A stretch of DNA of 64,000 bases from WJJR01 sp964440935 (GTDB lineage: Bacteria; Zixibacteria; MSB-5A5; WJJR01). The stretch lies in contig CAYTTY010000003.1 in NCBI GenBank assembly GCA_964440935.1, forward strand, positions 62,001 through 126,000. Direction: 5' to 3'. The notes below the pieces were generated by a model, which worked only from the letters and a program-made list of their open reading frames with translations, was not told the origin of the DNA and made no database searches. Shown in pieces: positions 8,435 to 17,376 of the stretch; the stretch's first letter is position 1, and each line of letters opens with the position of its first letter. The position numbers were made by a program, and so were the translations under genes.

Positions 8435-9631
8435 ATGACGATCATCAATGAAATCCGAATCACCGACGTGATCGATATGGCCATTGCGGCACTGCTCATT
8501 TACGTGCTGCTCGTGTGGTTCAAACAGACACGCTCGGCCTTTGCGTTGCTGGGCATGGTCATGGTCGGCTTGCTCTATCTCATAGCGCAGATGTTCAACT
8601 TGCTGCTGACGACGACGATGCTGCAGGGCTTCTTCGCCGCTGTGCTGGTGTTGATCATCGTCATCTTTCGCCATGAAATCCGCCAGGTCTTCGAGCGTGT
8701 CGCCAGTCGCGGTTACCACGGCGTGCTGACCCGTGTGAAAACCGGCCGAGGCGAGCACACAGCCACCAGCATTATCGTGGACACCCTGTCCCAATTTGCA
8801 GCGCATCGCACCGGTGCGTTGATTGTGTTGCCGGGAAAGATGTCGCTGGAGGGTGTTCTGGACGGAGGGACCAGGGTCGATGGGCTTGTCAGTGAACCGC
8901 TGTTGCACAGCATCTTCGATCCGCATTCGGCGGGACATGACGGCGCCGTCATCATCCGTGACGGTCGGATCGAACACATCGGCTGCCACCTTCCCCTCTC
9001 CAGGGAACACGGCAAGCTGCATGGTCACGGGACACGGCACGCCGCCGCCCTGGGCCTCGCCGAGGCGACCGATGCGCTGTGCCTCGTCGTCTCAGAAGAA
9101 CGCGGCACTATCTCCGCCGCCCGCTTCGGTGAACTCCACCGCAATCTTCAGCGCAACGATCTATCGCGCATCCTTGATGACTACTATGCGGAATTCGGCC
9201 CCACAGCGGAGCAACGGACGCTCAGAGAGCTGGTTCGCCACAACTCGCGCGAGAAACTGATCGCGATCGGATTCAGCGTCGGCCTGTGGATCTTGTTCGT
9301 TCACCAGGCACGGACCGAGTATCGCACGTACACGGTGCCCGTGGAGATTGCACACATCCCAACGGGGATGGAGCTTGTACGAGTCGATCCCCTATCGGTG
9401 GAGATCACGCTGGGCGGCGCACGACGCGCGTATTATTTTTTCCGCGAAGATCAGATTCATTTGTCGGTCCCGGCGTTCAACGCATCCGTCGGCTGGACAA
9501 GCAAATCGGTTTCACCACGCGATATCTCACTTCCCAGCGGACTGTCGTTGCGAAGCATTGATCCCGATGAAGTGCGCATCCGGCTTGAACAGATACAACA
9601 TACCACTCCGACAACGGGGAAGAAACGGTGA
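8435..9631 (+). CDS. cdaA: Diadenylate cyclase fused to a YbbR domain (CdaA-CdaR fusion)
   Basis: This membrane enzyme makes c-di-AMP from two ATP. Three N-terminal membrane helices (about residues 13-78) are followed by a DAC domain with the DGA motif at Asp169-Ala171. The second motif, usually RHR, reads R201-H202-A203 ('GTRHAAALG'). A fourth membrane helix (about 275-290) leads to a single extracytoplasmic YbbR-type domain (about 297-395, 'TVPVEIAHIPTGMELVRVDP...VEITLGG'). In Firmicutes the cyclase CdaA and its YbbR regulator CdaR are separate adjacent genes; here they are one 398-aa protein. The start was set at ATG 8435 because GAAGAG ends six bases before it; a TTG at 8429 in frame is the alternative. 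The mgtE start codon overlaps its stop. Confidence 0.9.
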   Translation: MTIINEIRITDVIDMAIAALLIYVLLVWFKQTRSAFALLGMVMVGLLYLIAQMFNLLLTTTMLQGFFAAVLVLIIVIFRHEIRQVFERVASRGYHGVLTRVKTGRGEHTATSIIVDTLSQFAAHRTGALIVLPGKMSLEGVLDGGTRVDGLVSEPLLHSIFDPHSAGHDGAVIIRDGRIEHIGCHLPLSREHGKLHGHGTRHAAALGLAEATDALCLVVSEERGTISAARFGELHRNLQRNDLSRILDDYYAEFGPTAEQRTLRELVRHNSREKLIAIGFSVGLWILFVHQARTEYRTYTVPVEIAHIPTGMELVRVDPLSVEITLGGARRAYYFFREDQIHLSVPAFNASVGWTSKSVSPRDISLPSGLSLRSIDPDEVRIRLEQIQHTTPTTGKKR

Positions 9632-10938
9632 CCGACCAGACACCACTGCTGACGTTGACCGCAAAGCTGGTGCATCAAAACGCCGAGCAGGCAGCGCACA
9701 GTCTCGAATCGATGACCGAAAATGAAGCGCAGGCAGTTCTTGTCGAGCTGCCGCCGTCGGCGATTGCACGCGTGTGTCCTTACCTCACCGCCGGATTCGC
9801 CGCGCACGCGTTGAAGGGACTCCCCGGCGACAGCGCGGCACACATTCTGGCGGAACTCGAACCACAACTGGCGACGTCGATTCTGCTGCAACTGCAACCG
9901 TCGGAGCAGACCGCGTTGATCAACGCGTTGGATCCCAAATCGAAGGCGCGCATTCAGGAGTTGCTGGTCTACCCGGAGGGCAGCGCGGGCCGGATAATGA
10001 GCACCGACTTCCTGTCGCTCCGGTCAGACATTACGGTCGGCGATGCGGTAACCAAAATCCGCGCCGCCGCGCACACGCGCGGTGCGGCCTCCTACGTGTA
10101 CGTCGTCGATCCAAACGACCGTCTGGTCGGCGTGGTGAACATGCGGAGCCTGATCATCGCCGCACCCGACGATTTGATTGCCAATGTGATGCACATGAAT
10201 GTGCTGGCCATCGATGCCTTCATGGACCGCGAACAGATTGCGGAAGTCCTCGCACAGCGCAAGTACTTCGCGGCTCCGGTGATTGATTCTGATGGACGGT
10301 TGCTGGGCGTTATCAAGACGGAGCAGGTGGTCAAACAGATCAGCGTTAGTGTCACCGAGGATTTGCAGACCATGTTCGGTGTCGGCCGGACGGAGCGCGC
10401 CTTCTCGCCGATTCGGTTTTCGATGATGCGTCGTCTGCCGTGGCTGCACGTCAATCTGCTCACCGCGTTTCTCGCAGCGGCGGTGGTGGCGATCTTTGAG
10501 GACGTGATCGCGCGCATTACCATCCTCGCGGTCTTCTTGCCGGTCATTGCCGGACAGGGGGGGAACGCGGGCGCGCAGTCGCTGGCGGTCGTGATGCGCG
10601 GATTGGTGTTGCGCGAGATTCGTCCGGGAGCCATGCGACGGTTGCTGATTAAGGAGGGCGTCATCGGTTCATTGAACGGGCTGATTATCGGCGTTGTCAC
10701 CGGTTTGGTTGCTTGGGTCTGGAATGACAATCCGATGTTTGGCCTGGTCGTGGCACTGGCGATGATCGTCAATCTCATCGCCGCCGGTCTCGCGGGAGCG
10801 GGCATCCCCCTGTTGATGAAAGCTGTCGGTATCGATCCTGCCCAATCCTCGAGCATTATCCTCACCACCGTCACCGATGTGGTGGGTTTCCTTGCCTTTC
10901 TCGGATTTGCCGTTCTCTTCCAGGGGCATTTAATCTAG
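9628..10938 (+). CDS. mgtE: Magnesium transporter MgtE
   Basis: The 436-aa protein shows the complete MgtE arrangement: a helical N-domain (residues ~1-130, repeated 'ELPPSAIARV...LEPQLATSIL' superhelix), two CBS domains (~135-255, 'SYVYVVDPNDRLVGVV' and 'APVIDSDGRLLGVI'), a connecting helix, and five membrane helices including 'LAVFLPVIAGQGGNAGAQSL', the family's pore signature. It is a Mg2+-gated channel of the inner membrane. It starts with GTG inside the cdaA stop (GTGA overlap), so translation is coupled. Adjacency to a c-di-AMP cyclase is suggestive because c-di-AMP controls several ion transporters, but no direct binding is shown by the sequence. Confidence 0.95.
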   Translation: MTDQTPLLTLTAKLVHQNAEQAAHSLESMTENEAQAVLVELPPSAIARVCPYLTAGFAAHALKGLPGDSAAHILAELEPQLATSILLQLQPSEQTALINALDPKSKARIQELLVYPEGSAGRIMSTDFLSLRSDITVGDAVTKIRAAAHTRGAASYVYVVDPNDRLVGVVNMRSLIIAAPDDLIANVMHMNVLAIDAFMDREQIAEVLAQRKYFAAPVIDSDGRLLGVIKTEQVVKQISVSVTEDLQTMFGVGRTERAFSPIRFSMMRRLPWLHVNLLTAFLAAAVVAIFEDVIARITILAVFLPVIAGQGGNAGAQSLAVVMRGLVLREIRPGAMRRLLIKEGVIGSLNGLIIGVVTGLVAWVWNDNPMFGLVVALAMIVNLIAAGLAGAGIPLLMKAVGIDPAQSSSIILTTVTDVVGFLAFLGFAVLFQGHLI

Positions 10939-10978
10939 CCCAGTGTGATTGGGATATCTGTCAACGGAAGGATATGTG

Positions 10979-11989
10979 ATGGAGTTGTTCGTATGGGGTG
11001 GTGTTGCCGTGTGTGTGATCCATTCCGGTATCTTCTCCGGTCTCAACTTGGCACTGTTCGGCGTCACGCGCTTGCGACTCGAAGTTGAGGTAGCATCGGG
11101 CAATCGTATGGCCGAGCGTGTCCTCCATTTGCGTCACGACTCGCACTTTCTGTTGGCGACGATCCTGTGGGGCAACGCGGCGTTCAATACCGCGCTCGCC
11201 ATTCTCTCGAACTCGGTGCTCGCCGGGGTGCACGCGTTTCTCTTCTCAACGGTCATCATCACGTTCGCGGGTGAGATTGCACCGCAGGCGTATTTCTCAC
11301 GCAATGCATTGCGAATGGCATCACTGCTGGCGCCGGTTCTCCGCTTCTACCAGGTCATCTTCTACCCCGTCGCCAGACCGACCGCATTGCTGCTCGATCA
11401 TTGGTTGGGGCAAGAGGGCGTTCAGTACTTCCGCGAACATCAAATACGTGAAATCATTAAACGCCACATTGAAGCCGATGAAGCCGACGTCGATTATCTG
11501 GAAGGTGTTGGTGCACTGAATTTTCTGGCGATCGATGATTTGCCGGTCTCGTTCGAGGGCCAGCCGCTCGATCCTGACAGCATTATCACACTGCCATTCG
11601 AATCAGGCCGACCGGTGTTCCCCGCACGTCAGCGCGATGTGAACGATCCCTTTCTGAAGGAAGTGCACAAATCGGAACGCAAGTGGGTTGTGATAACCGA
11701 TCAGGACAGTCGGCCGCAACTGGTTCTGGATGCCGATGGTTTCTTGCGTTCCACACTCTTCGAATCAGGCCATGTGTCGCCGTTGTCGTTCTGCCATCGC
11801 CCGATTATAGTGCACGAAGACACCGTCGCTTTGGGTGATGTGCTCAATCGGCTAAGCGTTCAACCCGAAACACCCGAAGACGACGTCGTCGACAAAGACA
11901 TCATTCTCATTTGGACCAAAGACAAACGCGTCATCACCGGCGCCGACATTTTGGGACGCTTGTTGCGGGGGATCGTACGGATTGGTTGA
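10979..11989 (+). CDS. DUF21/CNNM-like membrane protein
   Basis: The 336-aa protein opens with a DUF21 transmembrane domain (about four hydrophobic segments, residues 1-130, including 'HSGIFSGLNLALFGVTRLRLEVE' in part and 'FAGEIAPQAYFSRNA'), the signature of CNNM/CorC-type Mg2+ efflux or sensing proteins. The second half (about 170-330) looks like a degenerate pair of CBS domains ('VVITDQDSRPQLVLDADG', 'KRVITGADILGRLL'). No CorC-HlyC tail is present. The ATG at 10979 is chosen because GGAAGGA ends seven bases upstream; a TTG at 10949 would also be in frame. Following mgtE by 40 bases, it probably works in the same divalent-cation balance. Confidence 0.8.
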   Translation: MELFVWGGVAVCVIHSGIFSGLNLALFGVTRLRLEVEVASGNRMAERVLHLRHDSHFLLATILWGNAAFNTALAILSNSVLAGVHAFLFSTVIITFAGEIAPQAYFSRNALRMASLLAPVLRFYQVIFYPVARPTALLLDHWLGQEGVQYFREHQIREIIKRHIEADEADVDYLEGVGALNFLAIDDLPVSFEGQPLDPDSIITLPFESGRPVFPARQRDVNDPFLKEVHKSERKWVVITDQDSRPQLVLDADGFLRSTLFESGHVSPLSFCHRPIIVHEDTVALGDVLNRLSVQPETPEDDVVDKDIILIWTKDKRVITGADILGRLLRGIVRIG

Positions 11990-12038
11990 CGGGGACAGGC
12001 CTGGACTCCTATCAGGTGTTTCCCGTAGTAGAACTGTA

Positions 12039-12056
12039 GGGTGCCCTGACGCCCCG
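12039..12056 (+). repeat. Half copy of family A repeat
   Basis: The sequence AGGGTGCCCTGACGCCCC matches the left arm of the inverted-repeat element at 59002-59021 with small differences. It lies between two convergent genes and no right arm is seen nearby. Confidence 0.5.
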
Positions 12057-12065
12057 GTCCGACCG

Positions 12066-12096
12066 AAAAAAGGGGAGCGCAGTGGCCTGTGCTCCC
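12066..12096 (-). terminator. Rho-independent terminator of the S8 protease gene
   Basis: Read on the minus strand: GGGAGC-a-CAG-gcca-CTG-c-GCTCCC followed by CTTTTTT. The stem has nine pairs with one A-C mismatch, and the run of six T lies about 55 bases past the stop codon at 12125. Confidence 0.85.
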
Positions 12097-12124
12097 TCGG
12101 AATACTCAATTGTCAGATTGACAA

Positions 12125-15100
12125 CTATTGCGCGCACGTCCCCTGCACCGGATTGCACGCGTTACACGGGCCTTCAGCGGTGAAGAACAGGTGAGCGATT
12201 AACAGGTTCAAGTCGAGTGCGTCGGGGACACCGTCGTAGTTGAAGTCGGTCCGTGTGGTGGGGCAGCCCGGATCCTGTACATCTGCACCGCTGAAGAAGA
12301 TGATGTTGATTGCCGCATTTAGATCAACCGCGTCGAGATCGCCGTTTGGCTCGTAGTCGGCCTGATGCGGGCAATTACAGTCGGTCACCATCAGTGTCAC
12401 CGGGACAATCCACGGGTTGTCTTCGGGATTGGGGTCATTCGAATAGATCTCGATATCAAAGTAGAACAGACCGGTATCGAGATCGGCCGACTTTAACGCC
12501 ACACTCAGCATCTCACTTTGACCGTCAAGAATAGAGCCGGATGCCGGACTCACCGACAACCACTGAGTCGGTGAGCTGAAGCGCACCAGCAGAATATCGT
12601 GGAGGTAGTTGGCGTTGAAGACCACCTCCAGTCCTTCATCGCCGTTCTCATTTTCCAGTCCCACGGTGGCTTCATCGAGGACCATGCTGCCGGTGAACTG
12701 GTAGTAGCGATATTCGATCGTACCGTCGGCGAAGAGCACAACTTGCGCAGTGACACTGCCGCCACCACCGTATTCGGCGTAGTCGGTGAACTGAATGATG
12801 CAACGGCTGGTGTCGGAATCGATGTACACGTCGTTGGCGAAACTGGTGATGGTGGGATCAAGATCATCCCACATCCACGCCAGAATCGCATTCGGATCGC
12901 CGCCGCTGAGAATCGGTTGATTCGTGGGATCGCCCAATCCGGCATCGCTATCGAGACCGATCAGTCCATTGGAACCGATGTAGAATTCGGTGTAATTCGT
13001 ACCGTAAAACGGGAAGTCGAATGCGAGTGCGAACGGTCCGACCGAATTGTCATCATCCAGACCATTCACCACAGTTCCCGTCGCGGCGATGTTCTGATAT
13101 GTGAACGCCGGCCCGCCCGGCTCATCGGAATCGACCCAGATGTAGCCGAAACCATCGGGTCCTCCGGTGCTGCGCGACTGTTCAGTTCCCGCCCGCGGAT
13201 CGGCAACATCCTTGTTCAATTGCATGTCATACCACGACGCCGGGTAGTCGCTGTCCGATCCGGCCGATAGTGGTGCGCTCGGCGGTGCGAACTTGGGACG
13301 CAGCAAGACATCGTATTCGAGCGTTCCCTGTCCGATGTTCTGAATCGACACGTTAACCGTGGTTGATTCGGGACGTTCCAGCACTTCACTGATCGAAATC
13401 GGTGAGACCGATGCTTCCGCCGGGTAGTCGATACGAACATCATCGACGAACCAATCATCGTTGTCGCCTGCGGTCGCGGTGTTGCGGAACCGCAACTGAA
13501 AGTCGCCATGATACGCGTCGGACGGTAGTGCGATATTCGCTATCGCGAATGTCGTCATATCCGGATCGGCACCGAAATACTGTTTGAGCAGTACCCACTG
13601 GCTGAGATCGTTGTAGTATTCCACGAACAGATCGTCGCCTGTTTCCGGTGAGTCCGCGCTGCCGGTGCGCTGGTAACCGAATGACAATGCCAAACCGCTG
13701 AGACCATTGAGGTTGATAATGTGTGTCGTCATTGTGTCGGCGCCGTTCGGATCGCCGTCGAGATTCGCGGCATTCGGCTCTGACGGTTCATTGAGACCAT
13801 CGGTGCTGATGGTGATGCCCGGATAGTCGGCCCACAAGCCAATGTCGATTGACGGTTCGACAAAGTTGTCGGCAAACGGTATCGACAGCGGTCCGCCGGT
13901 CGAGGTCGTTTGTGCGGTGGCGTCGACAGCGACCGATGGGTCACCGATGGATGTCGCGGTCACCAGGGCCGTATCAACATCGCCGAAGAATGATCCCGTG
14001 ATAATGACCCGTACTTTGAAATCAAATGTTGCGTCCGGAAGCAGCGAACCGGTCGATGTGATGACCGACGTTTCGGAGGCATCGAAGATTTCCGACAGCC
14101 AAGCAGAACCGGACATGGTCAGGTCAAAGTCATCGGTGTACAGACCGTTGTTGGTCAGCGTAAAGGCATGCCAGACCGTATCGAGTTCGCCACCGATACC
14201 GCTGGAGAGCGGTGGCGCAAAGAGCGCATCGTAGTTGATCACGCGAAATGTGTAGGTCTCGGTCGTATCAGCTTCGCCGTTAATATCCTCGGCGGTGATC
14301 CAGTAATCAATCGTTGTACCCGGTGACTGCGCAGGGATGAACGCGTTGTATTCATTGCTGCCGCCGGTTGCAATCAGAGGCACTGTTTGCACCACCGCAT
14401 TGATGTCGTAATGCACGGCGGTCACATTCGGGTTGAGTGATGCACCCGCGACGATGTCGCAGAGCACTTCGTAATCGTTGATGCTGTCTTTGGTGTTGGC
14501 GAGTGGCGTATGATCAATCACCACACCACAGCCGGTCTGCCGGGACAGCTCGATGCTGTTGAACACATTCAATCGTCCGCCGGACACGGTTTTCCCATCG
14601 AGCGCCGTAATCGGATCGGTCCCGTCGAGGAGATATTGCTTCATTAGCAGCGCTACACTCGCCGGATCGTCGCGATAGTCTTCGAGCAGTCCGGGGCAGG
14701 CAGCCGCGTACATCAAACCGATCGCACCGGCGACATGCGGTGTCGCCATCGACGTACCGGTCAGGTTGCCGTACCCGTTGCCGGGCAATGTCGAATAGAT
14801 CGACGTTCCCGGTGCGCCGAGATCGATGGTCGTGAGTCCGTAGGCGGCGCCACTGTTGCGATTGTCGGTGCGTGTTGTGTTGGTGACCGACACCATGTAA
14901 TCGCTCGGGCAGGCAGTGGGCACGTCGCCGTTGACGTCGATATCGATGCCCAGGTTGGCCGTTGCGCCGGCATTGAGAATGCCGTAAGCGCCCAGCGAAT
15001 CGTAGAAGCCGCACCAGAGCGGATAGTTGGCCGGATTGCCGAAGTCGACGCCAAACGATGCATTCGTCGACACCACAAACGCTCCCTCGGCGCCATCGGT

Positions 15101-15949
15101 TTCGTTGTAACGCGCCCGCATTTCAAGCGCGTAGCCGTACGCTTCGATCACCGTCGCTTCAGATGTGCTGGCTCCCGCAATCGGCATGATCTTTACGCCC
15201 CAATTGACCCCGGCGACACCGGTTCCGTTGTTGCCGATAGCTCCGGCGATGCCGGCGACGTGCATGCCGTGGGAATCATTGGGAATGTTGCCGTTGCTGC
15301 CGTACGCATTCCAGCCGTCGTAATCGTCCACGTATCCGTTGCCGTCATCGTCAATGCCGTTGCCGGGTGTGTCCAGCGTGTTTTTGAAGTAATCGACGTC
15401 TTCATGATTGAGATCGAAACCGCCGTCGATGATCGCGACCACGACTTGATCACCCAGCACGGTCATCCCGCCGGTGGAGTAATCCCACGCGTCCGGTGCG
15501 TCGATGTCGGCGTCTGCAAGTCCGCCGGCCTGTCCGGTGTTGTGCAGGCCCCACTGGCTGCTGAATCCGGGGTCATTGGGAAACGTCGAGCGCAACGTGA
15601 CCGGGTGGTTAAACTGCGCATTGAGGATGCGCGGATGGGCGCGCGTGACCTCCAGCAGATCGGAGTGCGCCGCCGCTTTCATACCGCCGGTGTCGTATTC
15701 GAGCAGCCAGATGTTCATGCGCCGCGTCAGCAGCTTCGCCCGGCGCATGTTGTACTGTCCTAAATCATCGAGGAATTCCTGCAGATCAGCGTCGGAAGAA
15801 ACCTGGACCATGATTTCTCCCGGCCGGTATGATGTCTCGGCAGCCTGTGTGGCGAGGGGAGACAGCCAGACAATGACTACTGCCAGAATGGCGGTGACCA
15901 GAACGGGCCGGATCAATGCCGACAGACGCAAATCCACGGTGCGGTGCAT
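12125..15949 (-). CDS. Secreted subtilisin-like serine protease (S8) with dockerin-like C-terminal tail
   Basis: This 1274-aa exoprotease has a signal peptide (hydrophobic about residues 11-29, cleavage near 'TQAAE'), a short propeptide, and an S8 catalytic domain with Asp175 ('AIIDGGFD'), His227 ('DSHGMHVAG') and Ser400 ('GTSMATPHVAG'). After the protease come Ig-like and jelly-roll-like extracellular regions. The last ~80 residues form a Cys/Asp-rich duplicate ('CNCPHQADYEPNGDLDAVDL', later 'TDFNYDGVPDALDLNLLI') ending in a Cys-rich tail; the two 'DxNxDGxxDxxDL' loops look like dockerin type I calcium loops. Three other proteases in this window share it. The start at 15949 is chosen because GGGAGG sits six bases ahead; the frame stays open farther upstream. 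A strong terminator follows. Confidence 0.92.
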   Translation of the reverse strand: MHRTVDLRLSALIRPVLVTAILAVVIVWLSPLATQAAETSYRPGEIMVQVSSDADLQEFLDDLGQYNMRRAKLLTRRMNIWLLEYDTGGMKAAAHSDLLEVTRAHPRILNAQFNHPVTLRSTFPNDPGFSSQWGLHNTGQAGGLADADIDAPDAWDYSTGGMTVLGDQVVVAIIDGGFDLNHEDVDYFKNTLDTPGNGIDDDGNGYVDDYDGWNAYGSNGNIPNDSHGMHVAGIAGAIGNNGTGVAGVNWGVKIMPIAGASTSEATVIEAYGYALEMRARYNETDGAEGAFVVSTNASFGVDFGNPANYPLWCGFYDSLGAYGILNAGATANLGIDIDVNGDVPTACPSDYMVSVTNTTRTDNRNSGAAYGLTTIDLGAPGTSIYSTLPGNGYGNLTGTSMATPHVAGAIGLMYAAACPGLLEDYRDDPASVALLMKQYLLDGTDPITALDGKTVSGGRLNVFNSIELSRQTGCGVVIDHTPLANTKDSINDYEVLCDIVAGASLNPNVTAVHYDINAVVQTVPLIATGGSNEYNAFIPAQSPGTTIDYWITAEDINGEADTTETYTFRVINYDALFAPPLSSGIGGELDTVWHAFTLTNNGLYTDDFDLTMSGSAWLSEIFDASETSVITSTGSLLPDATFDFKVRVIITGSFFGDVDTALVTATSIGDPSVAVDATAQTTSTGGPLSIPFADNFVEPSIDIGLWADYPGITISTDGLNEPSEPNAANLDGDPNGADTMTTHIINLNGLSGLALSFGYQRTGSADSPETGDDLFVEYYNDLSQWVLLKQYFGADPDMTTFAIANIALPSDAYHGDFQLRFRNTATAGDNDDWFVDDVRIDYPAEASVSPISISEVLERPESTTVNVSIQNIGQGTLEYDVLLRPKFAPPSAPLSAGSDSDYPASWYDMQLNKDVADPRAGTEQSRSTGGPDGFGYIWVDSDEPGGPAFTYQNIAATGTVVNGLDDDNSVGPFALAFDFPFYGTNYTEFYIGSNGLIGLDSDAGLGDPTNQPILSGGDPNAILAWMWDDLDPTITSFANDVYIDSDTSRCIIQFTDYAEYGGGGSVTAQVVLFADGTIEYRYYQFTGSMVLDEATVGLENENGDEGLEVVFNANYLHDILLVRFSSPTQWLSVSPASGSILDGQSEMLSVALKSADLDTGLFYFDIEIYSNDPNPEDNPWIVPVTLMVTDCNCPHQADYEPNGDLDAVDLNAAINIIFFSGADVQDPGCPTTRTDFNYDGVPDALDLNLLIAHLFFTAEGPCNACNPVQGTCAQ

Positions 15950-16240
15950 GAAGAGCCTCCCACTGCTCTGTATCGACGGTGTCGTGCGCGGAGCCGAGAG
16001 TGCTCTGCAGCATCGGACGAGTAAACGACAAACGAGGCGAAAACCGCCCCGGTTTAAATGTAACACATTATCAAAATTTGTCCATTCCGCAAGACAGCGT
16101 AATGGACCAGGAGATTAAGTCATTGATGGATCGTAGCTTCGACGTCCGTGGTGGCGTCGAACGCCCGCCTTCGCCGGCTCTTTTGCGCCACACCAATTCC
16201 GCGTGAATGATGGCACAGATTGTCGTATTCTCGTGAAATT
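15950..16240. other. Divergent intergenic region
   Basis: These 291 bases lie between the divergent protease and methyltransferase genes and must hold both promoters. On the minus strand TTGCGG and TAATGT with 16-bp spacing (about 16065-16095) are a weak candidate. On the plus strand TATTCT ends nine bases before the methyltransferase ATG. A short hairpin AAACCG-ccc-CGGTTT lies near 16040-16056. Confidence 0.4.
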
Positions 16241-16882
16241 ATGCTGATTTGCCCATTATGCCACGGCCAAACGGCCGAGGAGTTCCACCGCGACCGCAGT
16301 CGCGCCTATTTCCGTTGCCCGCTGTGCCGGCTCATCTTTGCCGACCCGTCCTCGCGTTTGTCGCCGGCCGAGGAGCGCCGTCGTTATGAGCAGCACGAGA
16401 ACGATCCCCAAGACCCCCGCTATCGCGAATTCCTGAGTCGTTTGGTGGAGCCGCTGGCCGAACGTCTGGGACAGCCACCGCAAGAGGGGCTGGATTTCGG
16501 CTGTGGTCCGGGGCCCACGCTGTCTTTGATGATGCAAGAACGGGGACATCGGATGGCCGTCTACGATCCCTTCTTCGCACCCGATGCGGCGACCTTGACG
16601 AGGACCTACAATTTCATCACCTGCACAGAGACATTTGAGCATTTCCACACGCCGCACCGTGAATGGGCGCTCTTGAGCGGACTGCTGCGTCCTGGTGGCT
16701 GGCTCGGCATCATGACCAAGCTCGCGCGCGACCGCGACAGCTTCGCGCAATGGCACTACATCCGCGATCCGACCCACGTCAGTTTCTTCAGTCGCGCGAC
16801 TTTTCGGTATCTGGCCGAACGGGATCGTCTACAGTTGGAGTTTGTGGGGGATGATGTGATCCTGATGAAGAAGTCCGTATGA
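16241..16882 (+). CDS. Class I SAM-dependent methyltransferase with N-terminal zinc-ribbon-like motif
   Basis: The 213-aa protein begins with two CxxC pairs ('CPLCHG' and 'CPLCRL') typical of a small zinc ribbon found in front of some methyltransferases. A Rossmann-type SAM site follows: 'LDFGCGPGPTLSLM' (motif I) near residue 85, 'MAVYDPFF' (motif II acid) and 'TCTETFEHF' with 'LLRPGGWLGIMT' downstream. This is the methyltransferase-23/SAM-binding pattern of enzymes acting on small molecules or nucleic-acid-linked substrates; the substrate is unknown. No good ribosome site precedes the ATG at 16241, and a -10-like TATTCT ends nine bases before it, so the message could be nearly leaderless. 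Confidence 0.8.
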   Translation: MLICPLCHGQTAEEFHRDRSRAYFRCPLCRLIFADPSSRLSPAEERRRYEQHENDPQDPRYREFLSRLVEPLAERLGQPPQEGLDFGCGPGPTLSLMMQERGHRMAVYDPFFAPDAATLTRTYNFITCTETFEHFHTPHREWALLSGLLRPGGWLGIMTKLARDRDSFAQWHYIRDPTHVSFFSRATFRYLAERDRLQLEFVGDDVILMKKSV

Positions 16883-16968
16883 AGGACAATCCCGTCAAGC
16901 AGAGGTCGGTGGTTTGCGATGGTGATCGGAGTGCGCTTGCCGTGTTGCCGTGACATAGCCACCATCAC

Positions 16969-16997
16969 TTGAACATGCTGCTCCCCCGGTGTATCTT
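16969..16997 (+). promoter_or_regulatory. Possible promoter of the broken SemiSWEET gene
   Basis: TTGAAC (16969-16974) and TATCTT (16992-16997) have 17-bp spacing. The ATG follows only nine bases after the -10 box, which would give a leaderless or nearly leaderless transcript. The boxes are plausible but unverified. Confidence 0.4.
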
Positions 16998-17006
16998 ATC
17001 GCGCCT

Positions 17007-17105
17007 ATGGACTACGCTACGATGATTGGACTGCTTGCCGGCGCGCTCACAACCGTGGCGTTTGTTCCACAGGTCGTGAAAGTCTACCGCACGCGCTCGA
17101 CCGGC
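17007..17105 (+). pseudogene. SemiSWEET sugar transporter, truncated after first membrane helix
   Basis: The first ~33 codons are a clear SemiSWEET N-terminus: 'MIGLLAGALTTVAFVPQVVK' followed by 'VYRTRST', which is the end of helix 1 and the conserved RST(K) turn of this ~85-aa three-helix family. After RST the reading frame continues into unrelated sequence ('GDGAGVEV...') and then through the palindromic repeat at 17163-17181. Helices 2 and 3 are missing, so the gene is dead. The break point lies just before a repeat-rich stretch that carries the HEPN-like gene, so truncation by insertion or recombination at the repeats is the likely cause. Confidence 0.75.
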
Positions 17106-17162
17106 GACGGTGCTGGTGTTGAAGTTGCGGTATCGGTGAGGCAACTCGTTGAGGATTGGTGC

Positions 17163-17181
17163 CCCACAGCTCTGCTGTGGG
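17163..17181. repeat. Family B hairpin CCCACAGC-tct-GCTGTGGG, copy 1
   Basis: Perfect 8-bp stem with a three-base loop, preceded by GGTGCC. It marks the left border of the HEPN-like gene region and follows the SemiSWEET break. Confidence 0.85.
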
Positions 17182-17376
17182 ATTGGACACGGGTGCCTGT
17201 TTGGCGATGAGCGAAATCGCTCTCTCGGAGACCAGTTGTTTACTTGAGGCTGTTCTTCGAGACCCGGACAAAAGTCCGGTCCGCCCAGTTTATAGATCCA
17301 GCCAATCACAGGCACCTGGGGAGGATCACTCAGAACCCAGACACGGACACCCGGCGACTTTGCTGGCAGATGACAA

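Noticed and set aside
8261..9040. 259-codon open frame on the minus strand
   Set aside because: Antisense to the cdaA fusion gene; His/Gln/Arg-rich without domains.
14735..15763. 342-codon open frame on the plus strand
   Set aside because: It lies completely antisense to the catalytic domain of the S8 protease, with no recognisable family, and arises from the GC-rich codon pattern.
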